Origin: Mycogone perniciosa
Lineage: Eukaryota; Ascomycota; Sordariomycetes; Hypocreales; Hypocreaceae
Reading direction: 5' to 3'
Assembly (NCBI GenBank): GCA_025331125.1
Contig: JAOALB010000283.1
Location: 1-30,416, forward strand
DNA: 30,416 bases
In this document: one piece after another, positions 8,915 through 20,559 of the stretch
Numbering within the stretch: the stretch's first letter is position 1
Layout of the letters: each line of letters begins with the position of its first letter
Notes under the pieces: model-generated
Told to the model about the DNA's origin: nothing
Seen by the model: the letters and a program-made list of their open reading frames with translations, nothing else
The model's database searches: none
Made by a program: the position numbers and the translations under genes

Positions 8915-9066
8915 GTCTTATGCCTCCCTAATCTAGTAGTTGCTTAAATAAGCAATTAACTTTACTCGGGTAGGCTAGTAAGAAGGACTGTAAATGTATT
9001 GGGTATGTCAGTTACCCCCGACAAAATATATATATATTTAAAGTGCTAATCCCCCTTTAATAAAAC

Positions 9067-9080
9067 TAGTAACTAAAATA
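9067..9080 (+). promoter_or_regulatory. Possible primer-binding site of gypsy element 1
   Basis: Four bases after the degraded LTR the sequence TAGTAACTAAAAT could be a RIP-mutated TGGTAGC..., that is, TGG (complement of the tRNA CCA end) followed by acceptor-stem complement. This supports a gypsy body on the plus strand to the right of the LTR. The reconstruction rests on seven bases and is weak. Confidence 0.3.
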
Positions 9081-9399
9081 AAGGGAAATCTTAAAGATTA
9101 TATCCTGAAAAGCAATTATAAAACGCACTTTTATACTACTACTAAGACTTACTTTTATTTAACTATTAATAAAATTATAGGCTAATTTTAATAAATCTTT
9201 AAGCGAACATAAAATAATTAATTAAAAGAAATAGCTTAAAAACCCTTTATTGCAGCCAGTTAATATAAATTAATATAATATTTATTTCTAAGAATATAGG
9301 TTATCTAGTTATAATTTCTAAAATATAAGAATTAAGATTAGTTAACCTAAATATAATATATTGAAATATAATAAAGGAGCGAAATTTTAAGAAACTATT

Positions 9400-11420
9400 G
9401 GTTTATAAAACCTGCTAATAAAAAGTTAAAGAGTTAAAGGAAATTACTAAAAGACTAGTTAGTATAATAAAAGTAAATATATAAATTAAACAGTTAGCTT
9501 TATATAATATAATTCCCTTTAAACTAGTAATATATTATTGCAATTTTTATTTCCCTTATAACTTAATAAGTCAGTTAATAAAGTAATTATAAAAAACTAA
9601 TAAAAAATAAATTAATTATTTAATTTTTTACTATAAAGACTTTATTTTAGTTTTATTAACTTTTTTAGCTAGACTATCTTTAACTTTTAATAAAAATACT
9701 ATTATTACTACTTTTATAATTTTATATATATAAATTACCTTTACCTATATTAAAACTATTTAAAAGAGATTTAAAAAGGATAATAATTTAATACTGTAAA
9801 AGTAATATTAATAAAGGAAACTATCTTTAAAAGAATAGCTAATTTTATTATTTTAAATAAATAAATAAAACCCTTTTTTATTATAGAAAAGCTCTTTACT
9901 TTAAAAGAATACTTTACTGCAGCCTTTTTATTAAAGGAATATATCCCTTTTTTACTTAAAAGAAGAATATGCCTATAAAGGCTAAATATTTAAATTAAAC
10001 GATTTAAACTAGTAGGATAAAGGGTATTATTATTAAAAGACTATTTAATTAAAAGTCTGATAATTTATTTTAACTTTACATAAAGGAATTAAAAGCAAAT
10101 AAGTAACCTTTAGTTATTAAAGTACTAAATATAACCTTTTCCCTAAAACTGCAATTAAAGGAATCATTTAATTATATACTTAACCTAACATTAATACCTT
10201 TTAAATCTATTAAAATAGAAACTAGGGAAAAATTAAGTCCTTTAATAAATAATAGGAAAACACGCTTTTAAAAATTCCTTTTCTATATTTAAGGTTTTAA
10301 GAATATTTAAAGGATAAAGCTACCTATAGGGATTAATTTTATAAGTAAATTTAATAGCGAAAATATATTTTAGTCTTTAAAGAACTATAAGTAAAAGATA
10401 AAAGATTAGGGAATCTTAATAAAAGATTAAAGGAGATATTTAAAACTATTTATAAAACTAAAAGAATAAAAAATAGTTTAAATCTTTATTAAAAAAAGTA
10501 TTAGTTAAAATAAAGTTAAAAAAGAGCTTATATAATATTATAAGCAATATAATAAAGAATAATTAAAGTTATATACTATATAGCTTTAAAATCTCTATTA
10601 CTATAAGCTTATTAAAATATAATCTGCAATAGATTAGTTACTTTAATATTAATACCTTTATTAAAAGCTTAATAAAAGAAACTAAAAGGCGGCTATATTA
10701 TATTCCTATAATATCGCTAAAGTAATACTATTAAAGCTGCTTTAATTAATAATAGCCTTTAAAAAGATTAAAGAAATTAATAATTTTAAGGAATTAATAT
10801 ATATTAACGTCTAAATACTCTTTTATAATAAAATACTTATAGAACTTAATATTTAAAAAGCCTATTCTTAAGAATTTACAAAAACGCCTTTTAAAACTAA
10901 ATATATATTTAATTTGTTTAAGTTAAAGATAAACTTAATTTCAAAAAAATAAAAGGAATAGCAGCCTAAGCCTGCAAAACTAGCTATATCTTTACAGCTT
11001 AAAGATTAAATAAATACTTTATCTAAAAAATTCAATAAATTAATAATTCAGCTCTTTAACTAAAAAAAAAGCAATTAATTTAAAGGAAAAAGAGTAATAT
11101 TGCATTACTATTAATAGTTATAAACTTAAATAAAAACTCTTTACTTTAATAATTACTGTTAATAATATTAATATAATAGACCCCCTATATAATAAAGTAC
11201 TAAACTTTTTCCTTTACTATTATTTAAAGGCAGTTATAAATATAAAGTATTATTAATATTATATAAATAAAGGCTATTTTCCTTAACATTACGCTAAGCT
11301 AGCCTATAATAAAGATTATAGGTTTATAATATATAACCTAAAGGTAAAGATAGTTTAGGTAGGCCTATAAAAAACCTTAATCCCAGCTTAATTTATTATA
11401 GCAATTATAACTATCGGAAC
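9400..11420 (+). pseudogene. Gag remnant of gypsy element 1
   Basis: This is a stop-filled plus-strand region between the PBS-like site and Pol. The best motif lies at 11245-11300, where the frame reads KYY, stop, YYINKGYFP, stop, HY. Restoring C-to-T changes would give a CCHC zinc-knuckle-like pattern with GH and a final Cys (C-x2-C-x5-GH-x4-C). A zinc knuckle marks the nucleocapsid end of Gag and binds the element RNA. The capsid part upstream is not recognisable. Limits are approximate. Confidence 0.4.
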
Positions 11421-13500
11421 CTATATATAAAAAATGCTAGTACTTTAAGTAAAATTATTTAAAGCTTAAAATAAGGTCTTACTAAGTTTATCTTTTGCGA
11501 AAAAGATAAAACCTAGCGTTTTTAATTAAAAAGTAAACTACTATAAAACTAAACTCTTTTATATAGTTTATAAAGAAATAAAGTATAAAAAGATATTTAA
11601 AATTAAACTACTATAAAGGTTAAATATAATCCCTATAAAAGGACTAATAATAAATATTATATACTAGGTAAAGATTAAATAATTAATAATAAATAAAGCA
11701 ATATAGCTGCAGAAAAGATTAAAAATATCTCTATAGATTTAGTTAAAGTAAATTCCTTTAAAGACCCTTTAAATAAATATAACTAAAACTATTTAACTAT
11801 AAAATCATTTAATTAAACTTTTTGTATTAACTTTATAGTCGGCAAAAGATAAAAGTGTATTTAAATAATTAATAAAGCAGATAAATAAGCTAAAGAGGAA
11901 CTATTACTGCTTTAATTAAAGCAGCTAATTAAGAAAAAGTAATTACATTTAAACCCTATACCTGTAATCTTAAAGACTATGCTATTTAAACTATAATGCA
12001 GTAAAAATAATAGAATTAAAAGGACTAGGAATAAAAATAAATTACTGGGAGCAGAGTAAACTAAAATATTAATCTAAGCTATAATTCTAGATAATAAAAC
12101 TAAAGTTGAAACTAATATTTTTTAAATGCTATTTTAAAACTTATAAATAGTTTAAAAGCAGACTTAATTATAAAATCCTAAAGAATTGCTAAAATATAGT
12201 TTTACAGAAAAACTAATTTAACTATTTTTAAACTTACTTTATATTAAATAATATCTCTTTTTACTTATAAATACCCTTTAAAAGAAAAACTATTAAAAAG
12301 ATTAAATAAAATAGTTATATACGCAAAACTAACTATATAGACTATTTAATTACTATAAAATTAACCCTTTAAAGTTATACCTTTATACTCCCTATATATA
12401 AAGGTATTTCTAATTAAAGAGTTAATTAATTGTAAAAACTTAAATACTTTACTACTATTAAAAATATACTTTTATAAATTAAAGTAATTATATATTACTA
12501 TTAATTATAAAGTAAATTATAAATAGAGATTAATAGTATAAATTAATACAGTTTAAATAGAAAAATCCTTAAATATTTATAAAACCTACTATAAATATAA
12601 ATATAGCTAAAATAGCCTAATAGTATATTTATTAAAGCGCTTATAAACTTTAAGTTAAAAAGAAATATTATTTTTAATTAATTAACTGTAAAGTATAGTT
12701 TAAAGGTATACTTTTATTAAACCATTAATATTATATTTAATAATAGGTAACTAAATATAATTAAAGAAACTATTATTTAGGTATATATAAATAATATATA
12801 AATAGCAGCTAGATTTTATATCATATTAAATAAAATCTCTATACCTTTTATTTTTAAAATACTATTTCTTTAAATAGTATAGTTAATATTTAATTATATA
12901 TTAAAGAATAGGGATTTATATATAAAATATAAAATAGAAAATATTTAAATTATTACTTTAACTGCAGGAGTTATCTATTAAAAATATAAAATAAAGGTAT
13001 TATATAATTTTAAGCTAAAATAAATATTAACTTTATAGCTGAATATAAAGTTAATAAAATAAAGAAAAGCTTAAAAAACCTTTAATTTACTTTTAAAGAG
13101 GAGGTCCTGTATTAACTATTAAAGCAAGTTAAAGAGGATTTAATTTGGCTAATATTGGCTAATAATTTAAAAGATTAAATAAAAGCGGTTAAAAAAACAG
13201 TATAAAAGTTTAAATAAATAAATAATTAAAAGAGAAGATTTTAAAAGAGAGTATAAAAACATAAGCGGATTAAAACTAATACTATATATAAAAAGAAAGG
13301 TATAAAAGTTTACTTAGTAAATAATGCGCTATTTAATAGTTTTATCCCTGCTAAAACTCTTTATTAAAAGTAAAAGAAATAAAATAAAATAAAGGATAAT
13401 TTAAACTTTAATGCCCTTTTTGCCGACTATATTACTTTAAAGTTTTTATCTATTAAGATTAAGTTAAGGTTTATATTAAACTGACTAGCTGTAATTTTAA
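11421..13500 (+). other. Gag-Pol junction of gypsy element 1, no readable domain
   Basis: By position this stretch should contain protease and the N-terminal part of RT. I could not find a D-S/T-G protease motif or its eroded form with any confidence. The sequence is uniformly AT-rich. An additional decayed insertion cannot be excluded, because the distance from the zinc knuckle to the RT core (about 2.5 kb) is rather long. Confidence 0.3.
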
Positions 13501-13699
13501 AAATAATAAAAGGGAAACTAATAATATAAAAAACTGCAATCTTAATATAAATCTTAAAAAATAAAGAAATAGCACTTTCCTGGAATTTTATAGAATATAG
13601 AAAACTAGATTTTAAAATCGCTTTACTATAGACTATTTGTATAGTAAAATATAACGCCTAGCAGAGCAGCAGTATCCTGATTTTTAAAAGGATAGAAAA

Positions 13700-16320
13700 A
13701 AATGTAGTTAATTTACTGTAAATTTATATTAAAAAAGGGCTATAGGCTATATAGAAACCTATTCTTTTTAATATAAAAGAAATAGTAGCCTTTACTTTAT
13801 TAATTCTATTATATAAATAAATAAAATAACTATTAAAGACGCCTTTATCCCTTTAAGCGCTAATTAATTTAGCGAGGGTTTTATAGGCTATATAATACTT
13901 TTATTATTAGACTTTTTCTTAAAATATAATTAAATCCCTTTTAATAAAAAAAGTAAAGATATAATTATATTTATAAGCTTTATTAGTCTTTTATAATACT
14001 ATACCCTTTTAATAGGTATTATAAATTTAATAGTATAATTTTAATATATTATTTTATAGATATTATTTAATTTTATATATATAGTTTATTAACTTTTTTT
14101 AAATAATATTGCAGTATAAAGATTAAAATCTATATATAATAATAAAAAAGTAATGCTTAGGGTTTAATACTATATTTCAAAGTACCTTTAGAATTTAAAT
14201 AAAACCTTTATTAATATTAAAGTATTAAAATATATTATTTTAGCAGTAAAATCAATCCTTTATTAAAAATTAGCTAAGTTAATAAAATACCTATATAATA
14301 TAAAAAAACAGTAATTAACAATTAGGAAAATTATTAAAATTAAAGAATAAAAGAACTATAAAACTATTAATAAAGTTTAATCCTTTTTTAATCTAGTTAG
14401 CTATTATAAATATTAAATTAAATACTTTACTTAAATTATAAAGCCTTTAACTAGTTTATTAAAGAAAAATACCTTTTAAAGATAAATTAAAAAATAGCAG
14501 TAAACTATAAATAAACTTAAAGAATTTATTACCTTTACTTTAATATTAATAATATTAAATATAAGTAAAGGATATAAAAAAGTAATTTTAATAGTTAACG
14601 CTAATATAATAAATTAAGGGGCAGTTTTAATATAAGTGATAGAAAAGAAACGACATTTAATTTAATATAAAAGCAGGTATTAGCTTTTATTAAAAATAAA
14701 ATATAATACTATAAAAAAAAGTGTAAAGCTTTATTTTAAGCCTTTAAAAAACTATATATTTATATTTATAAACTTTTATTTATATTAGAAATAGACATTA
14801 AAGTAGTTATTAATTAAATGAATAATAGGATTAATAATATCCTTAGCGGGTATATAATTTAGTAAATTAGCTATATTTTCCTTTTTAACTTTATAGTTAA
14901 GTATATTTTAAAAAAAGAGAATACTATAATAGACGCTTTATTTTATAAACCAGTAACTGCTATAAATAAAGCTAAAGCTGAGAAAGAAAAGGATTTAAAA
15001 GATTTTATAAATATATATTTAAGTATAATTTTATTTATACTGCTAAGAGAAAAGTATAGCGAAAAATCCTAATAAATTATACAATACCTTTAAATAATAT
15101 AAAGAATATTTAATCTCTTAGCTGCAGACTTTTAATAATTAAAGAATAAAGCTAAAAGGTTTTGTATAAAAGATAGGAGGTTATAGGCTAAACTAATAAA
15201 ATACTGCTACCAGCCTATATTTATCCTTAATACTTTAACTATAAAGAAAACAGCTATTTAATAGTATTATGCGGAAATAGGTTATAAAAAATAAAAAGTA
15301 ACTTTCTATTTTCTAAAAGAAAGATACTAGTGGCTATAAATATAAAATAATATATACAAAGCTGTTATATTATACCTTTAATACTAGGGCTTTAACTTAT
15401 ATTATTTTAAAGAACTGGCTACAGTAATAAAATTAACTAGGCCTATAAAGAAAGTCTATTTTAATATTTAATATATTTTAAGCGACTATAAATATATTTA
15501 TTTAGTTAAAAGAAGATATAACTTTTATAAATAAATAAAAGTAAAACCTATATTAACTTTATTATCTGCAGTAATAATAAAGTTTATCTTTAAATAAATT
15601 TACTGATTTAGTAGAATAATTTAAGCTAGTATAGATAAAAGACTTAAAATAAAGAAAATACTCCTGTGGGTATTAATTAATCTAAAAGTTAAGATTATTT
15701 AAATATTAATATATAACTTAAAAGTTAATTCTTTTATAGAAGTTAGTTATTAAAGCTTAATATTCATATTGGCAAAAATGGCTGGATATAATAAAAAGTA
15801 ATTCTAAAACTTAAATAAAGTGATTATAGCCAATAAGTATACTATAAAGGGCTTAATAGGATATTTTATATTTTACCTACTATTTAATTAAAAACCGATT
15901 TTCCTTTTAAAAGTAAAACTGCCTACTTAGCGGCTAATTAATTAGGATAAAGTCTATATAGTAGAAAACTAATTAATAGTATATATTTATATACTAGAAA
16001 AGAAAAAGGAAGATATAAAAACAGTTTAAGTAAAAGTAATAGTATTTTAATAAAAGGATAAACGTAAATAATTAATAGTTTTTACAGAAAATAATTAAGC
16101 CTCTTCTTTTAAATAACCTTATTTTACTCTATAATATAAAACATTAAAGGGGCCTTTTTAAAGATATAAAGCTAAAGATATATTAATTAAGTCTTTTAAG
16201 ATTAAGTTTTAAATAGAAGTAATAAAAGCTTATAGGCTAAAAATATTAAATAAAATTCTATTTAATAAAACTTACTTAAAAGAGTATTTAAAAACAGTTT
16301 ATAAAAAATAAATTTAATTA
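13700..16320 (+). pseudogene. Gypsy element 1 Pol remnant: RT, RNase H, integrase
   Basis: The RT core is read from 13829 as TIKDAFIP, followed by a segment with LLLDFF and, near 14000, GIINLIV-stop-F where fungal gypsy RTs of this type have GATNSVAQF. The catalytic FLDD is FLNN (frame ending FLNNIAV, Asn codons 14102-14107). The connection reads FFNLVSYYKY...IIKPLTSLLKKNT near 14380-14470, equal to the conserved FxGxxxYYRxxI...PLxxLLKK. RNase H spans about 14560-14960 and ends in IIDALFYKP, matching the family ADALSRKP. Integrase traces include YYKGLN...AYLAANQ at about 15830-15940 and KIKF-stop-IEVIKAYRLKILN at about 16200-16260, the C-terminal barrel. The order RT-RNase H-integrase is that of Ty3/gypsy. 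All frames contain many stops. Confidence 0.82.
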
Positions 16321-19300
16321 ATAAATAGCTAAAAATAATAAAAAAGCCTTTAAAAATAAAAGCTTAAAAGCAAGTAAAGATTTATTTAAAAGTAAAGTAA
16401 TTAATAAAATAATGATTAAAATTACTGGCAACTAAAAACTTAATAAACTCTTTAATAACTCCCTGGCCGCTAAAAGAATATATAGCCTATAAAATTAAAT
16501 AATCTAGCTAAAAACTAAAATATATATTTATAAATTAAAGGAAAAGGAAATATATTAATTAAAATATAGTCCTTTATTATATTTCAAAGTAGCAATTTTT
16601 AAAATAAATAATATAAATTAAAATAACTACCTTTATATAAAAGATATATACGTAAAAGTAAGCGGCAATATTTTTAAAAACAGTTATTAAGTACTATTCT
16701 TAAAGGGGAAAAGATAGCCGCTAAATTAAAATCTACCCCCTTTACCTATAAAAAATATAATTTAATTATACTATAAGGAGAAAAACTATAAAATCAAATA
16801 GTTTATTAATTACTTTACTTATATTAATCGCTTACTTTTTAATAATAGAAATTAAAATAAATTTCTAAATTTAGTAAATCGCTTAACCCTTTACTTTTTT
16901 ATCTTTAATAAAATAAAAGAAGTCTTTTATAAAATAAAGGGCTATTAAAAGATTAAAATAATTAAAGATTACTAGCTTAATAAAAGTAAACATTTAATCT
17001 TTTTTAAAGAAAGTAGTAGCGATACTTTAGTCGCTTTATTAAAGCTAATAGCTCGGAAAATATCGCTAAATATATAAAAAGGCTTTAAATTAAAGGCAAT
17101 TTAAATAATCCCTTTATTAAAAGCCTGGAAGAAAAATGCAGTTATAAAAAGGGAAAAGGATATACTTTTTAGCAGCTATAATAGTAATAAACTAAATTTA
17201 AAGGCACCTTTAACAGAAATAAGGATTAAGCTGCCTATAAAATAATATAAATAAAGCTTTAATATACTTTATCCGCTTAAAAAGAATATAAAAGAACTAC
17301 CTATAAATATATAAGATCTCTATTAAAATATAAACTAATTTAAATATCTTTTCTTTAATAGTATATATAACATTTTAAAGATAAAACTAAAAACCTTTAA
17401 AGGTATAGCGCTAAAAGTATTCTTTAAAAGTGTAATCTTTTATAAAAGATAATAAAAATAAAAATAATAAAGATAAAAGTAAAAAGGCAATTTTTAAATA
17501 AATTAATAGGTTTAATCAACTAATATTTACACTATTAATAATTTAAATAATAAAATACTTTTAAACTTAAAAAGAGTTAAAGCAAGGATATTAATTAAAT
17601 AATACCTATTTATTAAAGCTTTATTTAAAGTAGATAGTTAAATAAAAAGTAAAGCTAAATTTAACCCTTTTAAGATAAAGAAATCTCTTTAAAAGTCTTT
17701 TTACCTATAATAAGTATATTAATAAAGTTAACTATATTAAATAACTAATAATAGCCCTTTTTAAGAGGATCTTTTATAATTAAATAATAATAAAAAAAAG
17801 GAAAAAAAAAGAAAAGGTAAATAAATAACAGGAAATTACTTTAACAGAGTAGTAATTTATATATAATAAAAGAAATCACTTTATATACTAAACTATATAC
17901 CTAGCCTATAAAAAGACGAAAAATAGCACTATACTCTTTTTCTTTTCTCTTTTATTTATTAAAAACCTATTTTATATTAACTTAAATATTACCTTTAGCT
18001 TAAATCTTATTCTATAACTATTTAATCTTATTTAATCCCCTATTTCCTTTACTGTAATATTTTATTTAAAAAGAGACCTATACTCTTTTACTTTATTTTT
18101 TAACTAATAAAAGGTAAACTAAACACTTTACTCCCCTGCTATATTAGCTAAATATCCTTTAACTGCACTAGTAATTTCTTTAAGCTAAATAAATAAAACT
18201 TTATTAATAGTTTACTTATAAGCTAGTATAGCTATTAACTAATATAGATTTACCTTTAATTTAATTAATATACTAATAACTACTTATAGCTACCTATTAA
18301 TAAATTAATTATTTAAAGTACTTTATATTATAATAAACTCTCTTAAATACTAGATATTAAAAAACCTATATAGACTTTCTATATTATTAATATCTATAAT
18401 TTCTTATATAACCTTTCCTATAAAAATTAAGCAGTAAACTTTAACTTAAATATAATACTTTATATAATAATAAAAGGACTATGAATAGTAAAAGCTGCTT
18501 AAATAAAGATTTTAATACTTTGAGATGCTTTTAAAGGCATAGCTGCTTTTAATTAAATAAGACTTTAAGCTTTTAGGATCCTTAATAGACTATAGTACTT
18601 TTAGAACTTTACAGAAAAAGAAATCTTTATAAGGTTTATCTATTTTCCTTAATATTAATATATTTATATTTTTAATAAATATAAATACCTTTATTACTTT
18701 AACTTTAATCGGTATAACCGCAAATACTATATATAATAATTCCTTAATTTATAGGCCTATATATTTAAAAAAGCTAAATTCCTTTATTTATTTAACTTTT
18801 ATATAGTTTTATATATAACATAACCTAAGTTTAATAAATGCAGCTATTTAAGCCTATTTTAAATTTAATAGATACTTTAAGGACTTATTAATATTAGATT
18901 AAATTAACTAGGAAAACCTTTAAATAAAGTTTTAATCTCTTTTAACTTTAGAAAATATAAGACAATTAACTTAAAAAGGTTTAAACTTTTACTTTAAGAT
19001 TAATACTAATACCTATACCTTAAAGATTTAGCTAAAAGCTATATAAATATAGTTTAGGTTTTATATTAAATAATAGCAGTAAATAAACTTACTATTATAA
19101 ACTTTAAAGTAAAGATAAAGGATATCCTGCCTTTTTTAATTAAATACTCTTTAATTAAACTTAACTAAAGTTAATAAATACTTTTACAGATAATTTATAA
19201 AAGAAATATAATAAAAATTAATAGTTAATATTTAATAGATTTTAAAGTACTAGTAAATAACTTTATAAAAGAGAACTATTTAATTTACTATAATAATAGT

Positions 19301-20287
19301 TTCTCTTAGTAATTAATTATTCTTTTAGTATTATATAAATAAACTAGGATATAATATTTATAGTTAACTTTTAAAACTTAACCTTTAACTTTAATTATAT
19401 TTACGCCTTTTACTATATAGCTTAACTAGCTATAGTAAAAAAAAAGAAAATATTCTCTTTAGCTTTATAAATTATATTAATAATAAAGAAATAAAATAAT
19501 ACTGTTAGCCTAGCTATATAAATAGCATCTATAGCGAAAATAATAATAAAATTAATAATTAAAAGTAAATCTATATCTTTTTTAATAATATTATAATTTA
19601 TAAAACCCTTATTAACTGCACTAGTATTATTAAAAGGTATTAAAAGCTTAAAGGAAGATTTAACCTTTTTTAAAAAAAGTAATAGTTTTTTTAATAAATT
19701 AAAAAATAACTAAAACTTAAAAAAGGAAAAAGTTTTAAAAGTAACGGCAAAACTTAATTAAAGGGCAATGAAAGAAAATAAACAGGGCTTTGCGAAACTA
19801 AAAGAAAGAGGATAAACTATAATAATAGCTTTTATAGCAGTAATAAGGAAAATAATACCTTAATATCTTTAAATTCAGTAAATTACAGCCTTAAATATAT
19901 ACTGTAACTTAACTTTACCGGGATTAATAAATAAATTAATGTAAAATAATATTTAAAATTAAATCTATATAACTACTTAAATAATAGGATAATTAATATA
20001 AAATAAACAAATAGCAGCTTAAAATGCCTAGCAATAAATATAAATTACTAAAATAAAACTATTTAATTATAGCAGTTCCGATATAGGGAGGATAATTTTA
20101 TATAGATTAAATATAAGTATATTAATAGTATATATAGTAGTAACTTTATTTTTTATTTTTTTTTCTTTATAATATACTGTTTCTATTATTTCCTTATATT
20201 ATTAATATTTACTTTAAAGGATTATTATACTAATAGTAAAAGGATTAGTAAAATAAGTATTTTATTAAAATTTACTTTTTTTATTTG
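16321..20287. other. 4 kb of RIP-type DNA with no recognised gene
   Basis: No RT, integrase, transposase, LTR pair or RNA gene could be recognised here on either strand. The same base composition and stop density suggest a decayed repeat. Purine-rich runs occur at about 17785-17820 and 19730-19820. A cluster of less mutated bases lies at 20020-20100 (TTCCGATATAGGGAGG). It may contain the 3' end of gypsy element 1, another transposon without readable Pol, or both. Confidence 0.4.
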
Positions 20288-20449
20288 TATTACAGGACAC
20301 GGAACAGCGGGTCAAGGTAATATCTTTATTGTACCTTAAACAAGGCAAGAAGCTATAAGAATATAGTTTAAAGGTATAGGACTAAGCTATTATATAAGGA
20401 TGCATATAATGCTAATAAGTTATTAAAGGGCAGGTTTAGTGCCGTAATA
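20288..20449 (-). repeat. 3' LTR of gypsy 2 copy A, lightly mutated
   Basis: This 162-bp LTR reads on the minus strand TATTACGGCACTAAACCTG... to ...CCTGTAATA, from an original TGTTAC...GTAACA. It matches 26357-26518 over its full length, with roughly 20 differences, almost all transitions. It keeps CCCGCTGTTCCGTGTCC and other G+C bases that the copy B LTR has lost, so it has seen much less RIP. Confidence 0.85.
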
Positions 20450-20450
20450 G

Positions 20451-20464
20451 TACCCCCCCCTTTT
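20451..20464 (-). promoter_or_regulatory. Polypurine tract of gypsy 2 copy A
   Basis: On the minus strand AAAAGGGGGGGGTA lies one base before the 3' LTR start. A purine run ending at the LTR is where plus-strand DNA synthesis is primed in LTR elements, which fixes the orientation of copy A and the LTR boundary. Confidence 0.75.
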
Positions 20465-20559
20465 AAACTCTATTTGCCTTTAAATAGCTATTCTAAGACT
20501 ATATATATTCTAATCCTCTTATTATATTAATTCTATTATAAGCGGCTGCTGCATTGCAG

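Larger units (their letters stand above)
8630..9023 (-). mobile_element. Near-intact solo LTR of the same gypsy family, nested in the older LTR
   Basis: This 394-bp island has normal GC content between RIP-ruined flanks. It begins TGTCGAGGG and ends CCCCCGACA, the TG...CA ends of an LTR. Its reverse complement matches the flanking degraded LTR, so it is assigned to the minus strand. No internal Gag or Pol accompanies it, so it is a solo LTR, presumably left by LTR-LTR recombination. Both flanks of both family copies add TTT before and AAA after, so the true LTR may be 8627-9026 (400 bp). In that case the flanking TATATA on each side could be the target-site duplication. It contains an AC microsatellite, a GC hairpin and a TATA-like box. 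A 65-codon frame at 8734-8931 has no family resemblance and is probably chance. Confidence 0.85.
8268..9062 (+). repeat. RIP-degraded gypsy LTR, split by a nested insertion
   Basis: The two pieces, 8268-8629 and 9024-9062, together make about 401 bp. They align over their length to the reverse complement of the pristine LTR at 8630-9023, differing mainly by C-to-T and G-to-A. The start TATTAAAGGTAAC corresponds to TGTCGGGGGTAAC, and the end CCCCCTTTAATA to CTCCCTCGACA. A GT repeat in the intact copy appears here as an AT repeat, and the insertion lies in that tract. The orientation and the PBS-like sequence that follows suggest this is the 5' LTR of the plus-strand gypsy element to its right. 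Confidence 0.85.
8268..16320 (+). mobile_element. RIP-degraded Ty3/gypsy element 1 (5' LTR, Gag, Pol; 3' end not located)
   Basis: The 5' LTR (8268-9062, interrupted) is followed by plus-strand traces of Gag and then RT, RNase H and integrase in gypsy order. The last recognisable integrase sequence ends near 16.3 kb. The internal part of more than 7 kb is long but within range for fungal gypsy elements. No second LTR of this family could be found by eye up to 20.3 kb, so the element may be truncated, its 3' LTR too degraded, or the true end lies within 16.3-20.3 kb. Linkage of the LTR to this body is inferred from adjacency and the PBS-like site. Confidence 0.65.

Noticed and set aside
8734..8931. 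65-codon ORF on plus inside the solo LTR
   Set aside because: It lies within a non-coding LTR, antisense to it, with no family resemblance. Its existence only reflects the lack of RIP stops.
8617..9039. Reading the solo LTR as a MITE, because of the 17-bp inverted repeat at its ends
   Set aside because: Most of that inverted repeat is the AT tract of the target plus TTT and AAA. The body matches a gypsy-family LTR with TG...CA ends.
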